Assembly (NCBI GenBank): GCA_016802295.1
Contig: JAESIW010000138.1
Coordinates: forward strand, 1,628,065-1,692,064
Origin: Brachionus rotundiformis
Taxonomy: Eukaryota > Rotifera > Eurotatoria > Ploima > Brachionidae
Direction: 5' to 3'
DNA: 64,000 nt
A program made the translations under genes and the position numbers. Positions 1 through 10,751 of this stretch are shown here, piece after piece; the stretch's first letter is position 1, and each line of letters opens with the position of its first letter. The notes beneath the pieces were generated by a model. The model ran no database searches. It had not been told where the DNA came from and was given only the letters and a program-made list of their open reading frames with translations.

Positions 1-428
1 TTGCCTAGATTTTACCGTTGAAAAAAAATCAAGGATCATTAACAATTGTTCCTGTTTGGCCTTTAGGCAAAATATTTTTCAAACATTTATATACATTATC
101 TGATGTATTTTTTGCTGCTGATTTCGAATTTACACTTAAATTTTATGTAGGTCGTTTTGTTTTCGCAATAAACGACTTTTTTCGGTCAAAATCGGCGCTA
201 TTTCCCCAAGGGAGTGGCCGATCGACTCCAAATTTTGCAGGCTGCATTCTCATCACTCAAATATTATCTGTACCAAATTTCAGCTCTCTAGCTAATTCCG
301 TTCGTCCATTTTGACCTGTCAACGGACAGACGGACGGACGGACGGACGGACGGACAGACACGACAAACTTAATACCTAGATTTTTTATTTAGATGTTTTT
401 TTTAAGTATTTTGGTAAAATCTAGGCAA
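1..428. mobile_element. MITE-like element, copy A, complete
   Basis: The first 16 bases (ttgcctagattttacc) are the exact reverse complement of 413-428 (ggtaaaatctaggcaa), so the element has perfect 16-bp terminal inverted repeats. The inside has no credible gene; the only open frame (18-314) is low-complexity. Near the right end is a short tandem array of acgg units (about 331-354), then a stretch ending in cctagatttttt. The same interior (ctctctagctaattccgttcg, ctgtcaacgg, gacacgacaaac) recurs at 735-876, 3996-4398 and 4400-4475. The left flank lies outside the window, so a target duplication cannot be checked. Its size and lack of coding suggest a non-autonomous DNA transposon; the superfamily is not recognised. 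Confidence 0.8.
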
Positions 429-734
429 CCCTTATGTGTCTAAAATTAAGTTTTTCAAGTAGTTCAAATATTAAAACAAAAAAAAGCTTAATTCTCAAAG
501 CTTAATTCTTTCTAAATAAAAAGCTTAATTCTCAAAAAAATGTTTCTATCGAACTTTCTGATTATTCGATACGGGAGTGATTATTCTGATTATTCAATGA
601 TTTATACTTAGGATTCAGAAAAAAATTGTTTTTTAGCGATATCTTTTAAAAAACATAACAAAATTGCTTGAAGTTTAGTATATTCAAAATTTATATCGAG
701 GATTCATTTACTGGATAACCCTTACTGGTTAACA
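429..734. other. Spacer with short direct repeats
   Basis: AT-rich with no gene. Three copies of agcttaattct lie at about 485-531. The right part (about 650-734) may be the eroded left half of the next element, since words such as 'attcatttact' resemble copy C, but no left terminal repeat is visible. Confidence 0.5.
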
Positions 735-876
735 AAATTTTAGCTCTCTAGCCCATTCCGTTCATCGATTTTGACCTGTCAACGGATAGATGGAGGGACA
801 GACAGACACGACAAACTAAATACCTAGATTTTTTATTTATATGTATAAATAAGTTATTTTGGTAAAATCTAGCCAA
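735..876. mobile_element. MITE-like element, copy B, right part only
   Basis: Matches the right half of copy A: ctctctagcccattccgttc, ctgtcaacgg, a shortened gga-repeat, gacacgacaaac and atacctagatttttt. It ends at 861-876 with ggtaaaatctagccaa, which has one mismatch to the copy A terminus. No left terminus is visible. After the terminus the flank reads ccctta, as it does after copy A. Confidence 0.7.
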
Positions 877-1119
877 CCCTTAACCCATAAGCCGAGAAAA
901 AGGCGAAAGAATTAGAAGATAAACAACGGGTAATTAGTGAACGAAACGCTTAGGAAAATGAACTCAAATTACTCTGATGTAACGATTAAACAGTGTAAAA
1001 TATCACCTGCTCAAAATAACCCTAAACTCAAAAAGAGTATTCTCACCCCGGTCAATTTGAATACAAACAACTTCACAGTGGTCATAAATAAAGACAATTG
1101 ATCAGAATTTAAAAACTCT

Positions 1120-3751
1120 TTGAAAAAAAACTATCTTATGGCACAACAATTTCGGGCAGAGCAACAACTCTTAATTCAAAAGAAAGCCGAGTTTTACAAA
1201 AGTGAAATTAAGAACAATTTGCAGCAAAATTATGTGCCCAATTCACCAAATAAAACGAGCTACGAGTGTACAGAACTGCAGCCGCCAAGGGTAAAAGACG
1301 AGGACAATTATGACGTGAGCGATATTCGGATTCAAAACCCACCCTGTTCTTAAGAACAATACGTTCGAGTCCACAATATTGGGAATGGAAAAAAAAGGAA
1401 ATAAATGCAATGATACGTCAATTGGGTTGTCCAACATTTTTTATCACATTTAGTCCTGCCGAAATTGACTGGAACGAATTGATATTAATTCTAATGAAAA
1501 CTTTGGAAAATAGATATGTAAATGAAGATGAATTGAATTTGATAACAAGAGAAAAACGCATCGAATTAGTTAGTCGTGATCCAAAAACAGTTGAAAAATA
1601 TTTTAAAAAAAGAATGGGTGAATTGCTCAATTATGTATTCAATCAATATGGACCATTAAAAGCTAATTCAGTATACGAATACTTTTGGCGGGTTGAATTT
1701 CAACATCGAGGTAGTCCACACATCCATTTAATTACATGGAATAAGGATGCACCGCAATACGAAGATATTGCAGAATCAAATATTGAACAATCGAATAATG
1801 AGATGATAAACAATTGTTCAAAATTTATCGATAAGTATATTACGACCAAGCGCACATCGAACAATTTGATTTTAGAAGACGATTACGAAAATCGACTCAA
1901 TTGTTACAAGACGTTCCAATCAAGTATCAAATATAAGTACACAAAGATGATTGTAAATATAGCGATGAGCATAGCAATGTTTTGTGTAAATATTGATTTC
2001 CATGGCCCATATTAGACAAAACAGTCATACTAGAACCGATGAAAAAAGATTCGAAATATTTTCCTCAATCCTATGAGAATTTTATCATGATTAGAGACAA
2101 ATTAAACGAAATAAATGCAAAATTTAAACAAAATCAATCATATTCAATAACATATAGTGAATTTTTGGATTCAATTAATCTTAACGAGATAGAATATATA
2201 AGAGCATTGTCAGCCTCGATAAAAAGAACCACAGTTTTTCAAAAGCGATCGTCAAGTGACATCATGGTCAATCCATACAATAGACTAATATATGTTCGAC
2301 ATAGAGCAAATATGAACATTCAATTTATTACAGATCCATATGGTGTAGCTGCATATGTATTAGCTTATATGCTCAAGTCTAATGTTTCGATGTCAAGACT
2401 ATTGAAAAATACAGTCGAAGAAAATATACGTGGTAATATGAGCGTAAAACAACGACAATTAAAAGTGGCCAAATATCGTTAAGAGTTAGATGGTGAACAA
2501 CAAAATAATGGACAAATTCGATTAAAGAACAATGATGGTTACGTTAAACGTCGAAATAAATGTAAAATAATACGATATAAAAAATACAATCGTGTAAAAG
2601 ATCCGAAAAATTATTATCGTGTCGAAATTATGTTATTTTTAGCGTGGCGAAACGAAAAAACCCAAGTCGAATTGAGAGATCCGTTTGAAAAATTTGAATT
2701 AAACAAAGAAACAATAGCCAAAAATCATTCATTATTTGAATCCGTAGTGGCAGAGGAATTTGATCGAGCACAAAATGAAATCGAAACGGCAATACAGGAA
2801 CATTATGAACGTATGGTCGAAGATTATGTCGAACGAGTAAATGAGGCAAACAAGAATATGAAGAGTATGAAGACGAATTGAGCAATATTCAAAGTATGTT
2901 GAATACAAATTCATACATGATCACATATCCAAAGCGTATTTCGAACAAAGAATACGTTCAATTAATGAACTCGTTGAATCGCATTCAACACAAGTATATG
3001 TGCAATTTTATTGATTGTGTCAAATTGAATAAGCCATTTTATCATTTTGTTAGTGATGGTGCTGGTACGGGCAAATCGCATTTAATCAAATCTCTGTATC
3101 AAACCTATTTACGAATAAACGATATAAATAAACAAGAACCAACTATGATTACAGCTCTATTGTCAGCATTTACTGGGAAAGCAGCATTCAATATCAAGGG
3201 ATCTACTTTGCACTCACTATTTCATTTGCCAATAATACAAATAAACTTGAGCAAATGTCCGATAAGTTATTAAATCGAGTCAGGCGTCTATTTGGCAATG
3301 TGAAACTAATGATTATAGACGAAATTTCAATGTTTGGCAGTAGTTTATTTAATAAATTAAACAAACGATTACAACAAATAAGAGACAATCAAAAACCTTT
3401 CGGAAATATTTCGATTATTGTAGTTGGCGTAACGAAATGGACTTGAATAAGACATGTGGTATGCCAACACTACTTCGCCTTAAACTCAATTGTAAGTACA
3501 TGATTAAAACTAATTTGCGTAATGAAGATGGTTTGGTTAATGGTGCAGTTGGTTGTTTGAAACACATTGAATACACCAAAAATAAAACAAATGACAAACC
3601 ACTTTTTAAACGTGTGTATTTGGAATTTCCGGACCCAGAAGTTGGTCAATTGACACGTCAATCGAATGAACAATCGAAATGGATGAAATCTGATTCGATT
3701 CAATCGGACAACCCTAATGATTTGACTGCATTAGAATACGGCAAACAATAA
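1120..3751 (+). pseudogene. Decayed Helitron Rep/helicase (RepHel)
   Basis: Pieces of one rolling-circle transposase lie in order but in different frames. 1344-2015 holds the Helitron-like N-terminal region (IRSSPQYW, AMIRQLGCPTFF) and the HUH Rep motif (HRGSPHIHLI). A frameshift and stop at about 1990-2010 break the CxxxFP region. 2039-2881 carries the tyrosine segment (YGVAAYVLAYMLKS) and NYYRVEIMLFLAWRNE, with a stop at 2480-2482. 2878-3273 has Walker A (GAGTGKS) and a TGKAAFNIKGSTLHSLF motif; 3255-3446 has Walker B (IIDEISMFG); 3437-3751 has the NLRNEDGLVNGAVG segment. The stretch between Walker B and that last piece is deleted, and the final helicase motifs are missing. The 77-codon frame at 1120-1353 may be an eroded N-terminus. 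No 3' hairpin or CTRR end was identified. The element cannot be autonomous. Confidence 0.88.
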
Positions 3752-3995
3752 ACAACAAAACAAAATATAAAAAACAAAATGTCAACCATTTAACACTTGG
3801 TTTAGTGATCATTCAGCAATTGTTTGTCAATTTGAATTTTGAATACACTATTAATATGTTTTCTTTTTCTTTTAAATTAATTTTTTATTACATTTTTTTT
3901 TTATAAAATTATTCAAGTGTCAAAATTTTTATTTATTAATAAAATATGAAAAAAAAAATTGTATTGTTTGAGTTAAAATTTTATAAAAATTTATT

Positions 3996-4398
3996 TTTCC
4001 TAGATTTTACCAATATCGGGAGTTGCATAATTTTAAAAAAGCGCTTTTTTAGCGTTTATACTAATTGATTTCAAATAATTAAAGTTCATTTACTAGTGTA
4101 AAATTTTATGCCGAATTCAAATATCTACTTGGTTTTTTCAGATTTGATTTTATTCGAAAGATATAGCAATTTTTTTGTCCGATTTTCAAAGTATCTCGAC
4201 ATGGGATTGTCCGAACGTCTCTAAATTTAGCAGGCTGCGTTCTCACCAGTCAATCATTATCTGTACTAAATTTCAGCTCTCTAGCTAATTCCGTTCGTCG
4301 AATTTTACCTGTCAACGGACGGACAGACATGACAAACTTAATACCTAGATTTTTTATTTAGATGTTTTTTTTTAGTTAATTTGGGAAAATCTAGGCAA
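3996..4398. mobile_element. MITE-like element, copy C, complete
   Basis: Left end 3996-4011 (tttcctagattttacc) and right end 4383-4398 (gggaaaatctaggcaa) each differ by one base from the copy A termini. The interior shares ctctctagctaattccgttcg and ctgtcaacgg with copy A, but the acgg array is reduced to a single ggacggaca. It starts about 245 bases after the Helitron remnant. No clear target duplication is visible. Confidence 0.75.
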
Positions 4399-4399
4399 C

Positions 4400-4475
4400 C
4401 CGTTGTTCAATTTTGATCTGTCAACGGACAGACACGACACACTTAATACCTAGATTTTTTATTTAGATGTTTTTT
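4400..4475. mobile_element. MITE-like element, copy D, right-end fragment
   Basis: Directly abuts copy C and repeats the family right-end words: ctgtcaacggacagacacga, then acttaatacctagatttttt and atttagatgtttttt. The terminal repeat itself is absent. It may be a truncated nested or tandem copy. Confidence 0.6.
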
Positions 4476-6942
4476 TATTTGATAACTAAGTCTCTTTCGG
4501 TTGATGTTCCAGGGCTCCAGCTTTTGGTTTGTATTTTTTGGTTGTCCTCTTTTAGCTTGTATCGGAAAATTCATCCCAACTGAGTTATATGATAACATTT
4601 ATTATGTTTTAACCAATACCATCAATTATATTGTTCTTTTGTGATATCAGTCTTGTAATCTCAAGTCTTGCAATGCTCTTCTATAATACAATGAAAAAAG
4701 AATGTCTTGGGATAGGAATGACACCAATGCCTTAAAGACACACTTCAGTAAATATAAATAAAGCTTTATTGAAGCTTTTGCAACGATATAATTTTAATAG
4801 AAAAAAAATTCATGTTCAAATTTATTTAATTCCTTAGGTATTGTTTGTGATGAGGGTAGTAATCTTGTCACACTCTTTTCTCAAATAGATTTTAGTATTA
4901 ATACTATTAAAAATAAAAGGGTCCTATTTCTTCGAATTCGAAGTTAGCAACGAGATTGCATCGCGCCACACGGTCCTTTCTTTTGCCATCGTTATCTACT
5001 GGCTTTTCTTGATTCCTGCCTATTCCAAATCCTTTTCCAAACAGTTAGATCACTCCAACCTTGTCCTGCCACGCCACTGTTTTCCACCAAAAAGCACTTT
5101 CTTTGCCCATCGGTTGTCTCCATAATAAATAGAACCTGAATTAGAAAGACTAGCTATTCTTTTAATTATTTGCTTTAAAAAAAAAAACTTAAGTATGAGT
5201 TGGAATCAGAAATATAACAACTTAATAATAGCTTTATATTATTTTAAACATTAAAATTTTAAAATTTTATTTTATTTAAGGCGGCCAATGTTCTTAATCT
5301 GACAATAGTCAAAAGCTGGATTGGAGAAGAATTTTGTTAAAAGTGGAAACATGAAGGATGAATTAATAATAACCAGAAACATGCTAAAGGCTAACATGAA
5401 AATTTTAGATGATTTATGCTTAGATAAAAAATAAAACTTTTTGTTTATCTTATTATGTTATTTTTATCAGAAAATACAATATCTAAAAAATTTTTTTGTT
5501 TTTCAGTTTTATAAATAAAAATTTTCAATTTTTTACCAAATTTTTCACGCAAAATCAATTAAATATTTTAAAATATTATCTCATAATTTTTCAAAAAAAT
5601 ATTCCAATAGAGGGTCACTCCATCTATGTACCTTGAAAACAGTCCTACTATTGGTTTGTCTTTTTTTCGATTCCGATCGAAAAATATCTATTTTTAACAA
5701 CCTTTAAAGGAAAGAAGTACTTAATCGAAAACAAAAAAAACAACATTTACTCCATTTAAAATATTTTTTTTTTGAAATATTTTGTAATTCAATATTTTAA
5801 TCAACTAATAGATAACAATTTAAACATCAAACAATGTTTATTGTATTATTTAAATAATATCTAATATAAAATCATTAAAAAAAAATTGTATAAGCCAAAA
5901 AATTAAGATAAAATCTGAAGTAGCCGTTCGTTTAAGTATTTTTTAAAATCAAGATATCTTTTCTAAATTCATATAAAGAAAAAATTAGCCTGAATCCTAA
6001 TTAATTTTGTTAACTAGTTTGTTTTAATAATTTGTTTAAAAATAGGTTCAAAAATAAATTCAAAAGATAATTTAATAAGCTTAAGTTATATTTAAAAAAT
6101 GTAAAGATAATTCTGTCTAAATATTTATATTTTTACAAAAATAAAGTTAATTCAGTCTAGAATTAAACAAATGTTCTCACGTGTTCGATAGATTATATTA
6201 AATATAATAAATAATCAAATTTTTAAATAAATATATGAAGTATTTTTTTTATTAATTAATTTCTAACATATAGAATTAGTATATAAAAGCATAAAATGTG
6301 TATAAATGTATATTTTGCATTGAAATTTAAATCATAATTTAAAGTTAGTTTTTAATAAGAAACATGTTTTTCTACATTAATAACCCAACTGTACTTAGAC
6401 AAAGATGTTTTTGCATGGAGCATAATTTTAGCTCTTATTATTTTGCTTATTTGTTTTTAGCATAATTTATAAAAAAAAATCTAGAGAATCATGGTTGTTG
6501 TCGCCGTCGTCATCATCATCATGAACAACAAAAACAACATGATTAACTAGATCGTGTTCATTTGATTCATTTGAATTACTAAGCCAACAATTTTCAAATT
6601 AGATTAATAATTTTCAATTTCTTTTAAATAAATTTATCATTTTTAATTTTAGATAACATTTTTCCGTTTTAATTTTCGGTTTAGTTTTTCACTCTCACTC
6701 TCTCTCTCTCTCTTTCTCTCTAATAGACACACATACACAAAAAGCATCAACTCTCTTCGTCATCCTCAATACAATCTCAAAAACTAATTGTCTTACACTG
6801 ACAAATATCCAGAAAAAAACATACATAAACAATAAGCAACAGCAACTTTACAACTTGCTCAATAAGCACTAGTTTACCATTATAAAAAAAAATAGTATTT
6901 TAATTGTAAGGAGAGACAATCTGTCAGGCTAATTTATCTACA
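4476..6942. other. Intergenic, upstream of the Imp gene
   Basis: AT-rich, no gene recognised. It contains a perfect 12-base palindrome (ataaagctttat, 4758-4769), a hairpin with a 9-bp stem and tccg loop (5663-5684), the GC-richer island described separately, and a CT-repeat tract at about 6690-6721 that ends in taatag and could be a polypyrimidine tract for a 5'-UTR acceptor. The leader before 6943 probably belongs to the Imp transcript. Confidence 0.5.
4915..5135 (-). other. GC-richer island, possible transposon coding remnant
   Basis: This stretch is visibly richer in G and C than everything around it. On the minus strand one frame reads MGKESAFWWKTVAWQDKVG, then a stop, then GFGIGRNQEKPVDNDGKRK, running on through an RVARC and a FEFEEIGPF segment. 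That is coding-like, but I do not recognise a family. A retroelement or transposase fragment is the likeliest explanation because it sits next to other transposon debris. An unrecognised exon or RNA gene is possible. Confidence 0.25.
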
Positions 6943-9333
6943 ATGCAACAAAATCAAGACGAACAAATTCAATCACAACAAGCTCAACAACTACACCAAC
7001 AACAGCAACCACAGCCACAACAACAACAACAGCAACAACAACAATATGAGCAACAGCAGCTACCAAATCAGCAACAATTACAATCAAACCAATCACAGCA
7101 ACAGCAGACAGGGCAACAGAGCCGAACAAGCAACATAGATGTGCCGGTGAGAATTTTGGTTCCGAGTGAATCAGTTGGAGCAATAATTGGAAAAGGAGGA
7201 CAAACAATACGTCAATTGACACAGCAAACAAGAGCTAAAGTAGACGTATATAGAGGCGATCCAATGGCGCCAAGTAATGCATTACAAGAAAAAGTGATAA
7301 CTATTCGCGGTCAGCCGGAAAATTGCATAAATGCATGTCGTGAAATACTCAAAGTAATGAAAATTGACGCCGAATCGAAACAAAAACCAACTGACATACC
7401 ACTTAAAGTATTAGCCCACAATGATTATATTGGTCGAATTATTGGCAAACAAGGCAACACAATAAACACAATAAAAAAAGAGACCGAAACAACGGTAACA
7501 GTATCAAGTATTAACGACATAAGCATGAATGTAGAACGTGTTATTACTGTCAAGGGCGAATTGGAAAACATGATTAAAGCATTGGAAATAATTCATTCAA
7601 AAATTAAGTCTGCTTTTGAAAATGATACAAAGACATATGGAGCTCAAGCAATAATGATGGGTGGAATACCGCCATTGCCATTGGCTCCGCCAGCATTTGC
7701 TGCCGCCGCTTCGTCAGCTGCGGCCGCTGCTGCTGCTGCTGCTGCATTTAATGCTGCACCGCCAAATTCAGCCGCACGTTTTGCTGCTGCGGCCGCCGCG
7801 GCAGCAGCTGCAGCCGCTGCTGCCCAACAACAGCAGCACCAACAGCATCATCATCATAATCATCAACAACAGCAGCAACAACAACAACAACAGCAACACT
7901 CATCACACAATAATCAATCTCAAAATCAAAACATAACCCATCATCATCATCAACAACAACAACAACAGCAGCAGCAACAACAACAACAGCAACAATCTCA
8001 TCATCATCATCAACCTCAAACATCACAAATAGGGTCACACTCGGCATCAGTTGTAGCCGCAGCCACTGCCGCTGCTGCTGCAGCAGCCGCCTCATCGTCA
8101 GCCAACAATCAATCATCCAATTCATCTCAAACAAGTCAACAACAAACTCAATCAAGTCAAAACATATCATACAACAATTTCTATGCTGGTATGCAACAAG
8201 CTAATCCAAGTATGTATCAACTACCTCATGCACAGTCTGCCAATGACATTGGCCATCAATCGCCCGAAACAGAAACAGTCTATTTGTACATACCAAATAT
8301 AGCTGTTGGTGCCATAATAGGAACTAAAGGTTCATATATCAAAAATATAATTAAGCTATCTGGTGCTTCGGTCAAAATAACACCAATGTCGGCCGAAGAG
8401 AGCAAGACGGCAGTCGAACGACAAGTGGTCATACAAGGCTCGCCTGAGAGCCAATGGAAAGCTCAGTATTACATTTATGACAAAATAAGACAAGAAAGAT
8501 TTGCGTCAGATGACAATGTTAAACTTAGAGCCGAAATACAAGTGCCGTCGAGTATAGTCGGGCGCATAATTGGAAAAATGGGCAAAAATGTGCGCGAATT
8601 GCAACGAACCACTGGCGCAACAATTAAACTTCCCGAAGATGTAACACAAATGCATCAAAATCAAGAGAGCAAAGAAAACGATGCAGACAAAGAAACAAAC
8701 AACGCAAATGTTGATAATGCACAAATTGGCGCAGTCAGTGTTGAATCGACAGCATCGAGCACTACTCTAAATGAAGATCGTCAAAGTACCGGTGAGAATG
8801 AACAAACAGATAATTCGGTTACAGTGAGAATATATGGATCATTTCAAGCTAGTCAATGCGCTCAAAGACGCATATTTTCGTTAGTTAATCAGTCAACTAG
8901 AGGTGCATCCGCATACAATTTTGCTCTTCATCAATTACCTCCTATGCCAATGTCGATCAATCACTATTTGCATGCAACAGCAGCAGCAGCAGCATCAGGA
9001 CCAATGCACTATGGTGCTCAAATGAATCACAGAGACTATATGTCTCATCATCAAAATCAATACTTTGCTCAACAACAAGGACATGTTATCCATCCACAGA
9101 TGAGAATGACCAACGGAGGCAACTATAGCAATTCTTCGAATTCGTTCAGGAGACAAAACGTCAACGCCAAAAAGCAACATTATCAACAGCAACATCATCA
9201 TCAACAACAACAGCAGCAACAGCAGCAACAGCAGCAAATGAATAATTCAACTAATGAACAACAGCACCAACAGCAAGCCCAATCACCTTCAGTATCTTCA
9301 TCGCAACCAGTTTTAGCTGCTTCATCAGCTTGA
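6943..9333 (+). CDS. Imp: IGF2BP/Imp-type RNA-binding protein with four KH domains
   Basis: Intronless 796-residue frame. KH1 starts near residue 67 (VRILVPSESVGAIIGKGG, loop GKGG 83-86), KH2 near 152 (IPLKVLAHNDYIGRIIGKQG, loop 168-171), KH3 near 445 (loop GTKG 460-463) and KH4 near 530 (loop GKMG 544-547). The pairing and phrases such as IPLKVLAHN, ERVITVKG, ETVYLYIP, and IYGSFQASQCAQRRI at the end of KH4, are those of IGF2BP/Imp proteins. These bind mRNAs in cytoplasmic granules and control their localisation, stability and translation. There are no RRMs: the N-terminus is Q-rich, as in the RRM-less fly Imp. A roughly 215-residue A/Q/H-rich insert separates KH2 from KH3, and about 65 residues are inserted inside KH4. 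The start is supported by an in-frame TAA at 6907-6909, although a spliced leader (possible acceptor ctgtcag just upstream) is not excluded. Confidence 0.9.
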   Translation: MQQNQDEQIQSQQAQQLHQQQQPQPQQQQQQQQQYEQQQLPNQQQLQSNQSQQQQTGQQSRTSNIDVPVRILVPSESVGAIIGKGGQTIRQLTQQTRAKVDVYRGDPMAPSNALQEKVITIRGQPENCINACREILKVMKIDAESKQKPTDIPLKVLAHNDYIGRIIGKQGNTINTIKKETETTVTVSSINDISMNVERVITVKGELENMIKALEIIHSKIKSAFENDTKTYGAQAIMMGGIPPLPLAPPAFAAAASSAAAAAAAAAAFNAAPPNSAARFAAAAAAAAAAAAAAQQQQHQQHHHHNHQQQQQQQQQQQHSSHNNQSQNQNITHHHHQQQQQQQQQQQQQQQSHHHHQPQTSQIGSHSASVVAAATAAAAAAAASSSANNQSSNSSQTSQQQTQSSQNISYNNFYAGMQQANPSMYQLPHAQSANDIGHQSPETETVYLYIPNIAVGAIIGTKGSYIKNIIKLSGASVKITPMSAEESKTAVERQVVIQGSPESQWKAQYYIYDKIRQERFASDDNVKLRAEIQVPSSIVGRIIGKMGKNVRELQRTTGATIKLPEDVTQMHQNQESKENDADKETNNANVDNAQIGAVSVESTASSTTLNEDRQSTGENEQTDNSVTVRIYGSFQASQCAQRRIFSLVNQSTRGASAYNFALHQLPPMPMSINHYLHATAAAAASGPMHYGAQMNHRDYMSHHQNQYFAQQQGHVIHPQMRMTNGGNYSNSSNSFRRQNVNAKKQHYQQQHHHQQQQQQQQQQQQMNNSTNEQQHQQQAQSPSVSSSQPVLAASSA

Positions 9334-10751
9334 GGAAAGGTTTTCGATTCGGATTCGTTTAAACTCGACCAAACACACGAAACAATAGCACAAAAAAAAA
9401 GAGACTTATTTGTTTTTTTAGTTAAAAAATTATTTTTTTAAGTTACCTGTTTCTAGTTAATATATTCGGTTTTTTTCTTTTTATTTATTTATTTTTTTTC
9501 TTGTTTGATTAAAGTTTATTCTCTGCACTGTTTAGTTGTATGAAAGTCCTCGAAATGCTATTTAGTTATGCGCTTAAAGGACGCTGATTCGATTATATTC
9601 TTCACCATTACACATGCTACTAATATTTATTTTCGATACTATTATTATTATTATTATTATATAATTTTTTTTTGATTAAAAAAATAAAATAAAATATGAC
9701 AATCTTTTTTTCTCAAAAAAGTACCTTTTAGTATTTTTAGAATTAAGTGAATAAAAAAGTTAAAGCTCTGTATGTGCATCCTTGAACATTACAATAAATA
9801 AATTATCCAAAGGAATTATATAAAGGGAACAAAACGAACAAATAGTGTTAATTTTAATAATTAAAAAGTGAAATTATTATTCAATTATATTTTTTAAATC
9901 TCTAAGTTTATAAGTTAAAATTGATGGCCTGAAACAATTAAAATTTTTTTTTTTTTTTCAAAATGGTTTTAAAAAAAAGGTTTGAAAAAAAAACAGCAGC
10001 CTAATTGAATAAATTAAAAATTTTTACTTTGTTTTTTTTTTTATTTATTTTGTAGATAAAAAATCTTTAATCGAATGCTTAGAGAAAATAATATTAATTT
10101 AGTAGTTGAATTTTGTCAAATTTAAAATTAGCTTGAACATACTTTATGAAACAAATGAGTTAAGAAAAAAAATTAAAAAGAAAAAATCACATAAAATCGG
10201 TCAAAAATATTGTAAACTAATCTAAAATAGTGTACATTAATCAAAACAAGAAATAAACACATTTTTTGAACATTGACGCGCTTTTTTGTTCTTTACACAT
10301 AAATGTATGTATTGATTTCAAAATTTAAAAGTTAAAATTTAAAAATTTCTCTCTTTTCTTCTCTCTCTCTCTGTCTCTGAATGTGTGTCTTTCTCTCTCT
10401 CTCTTTCTCATTCTCGTTCTTGTTCTCTCATTCTCTGTTATAAATTAATAATTTTTAAAAACTCTAAGCTTTTCCAAACATTAAACAACTCTACTTCTAC
10501 TTGAATAAAAAGCATGGATTCAATTTTTTGTTTTATGTTTTTTTTTCTTTATTATTGAGAATATACAAAATAATAAAGCTCATTGGGCTTTAAGACCTTT
10601 TTTTTTCTTCCCTAATATCCAAATGTGCGCAAATAATTAATTGTTTCTTTTTTTTTATTTTCAAGATAGTCTAATTTTATCAGCCAAGAACAAATAAAGA
10701 TATTTTAATTTTAAATTTAATACAAATTTTTTTAACATTAAATATAAAAAA
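9334..10751. other. Imp 3' UTR and CPEB1 upstream region
   Basis: AT-rich, no gene. Possible polyadenylation signals include aaaataaaataaaa near 9680 and gaaataaa near 10249. An ATT microsatellite lies at about 9641-9661, and a CT-rich tract (ctctctctctgtctctg) at about 10352-10440 upstream of the CPEB1 start. Many T-rich UUUUAU-like words occur, but the base composition makes them weak evidence for regulation. Confidence 0.5.

Noticed and set aside
18..314. 98-codon open frame inside copy A
   Set aside because: F/S-rich, lies entirely in a non-coding repeat with sibling copies that do not keep the frame.
331..354. acgg array as a satellite or CRISPR-like repeat
   Set aside because: Very short, perfect 4-mers without spacers, and always at the same place in the mobile element.
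7748..8170. Antisense frames in the Imp and CPEB1 repeats
   Set aside because: Shadow frames produced by CAA/CAG and GCN triplet runs.
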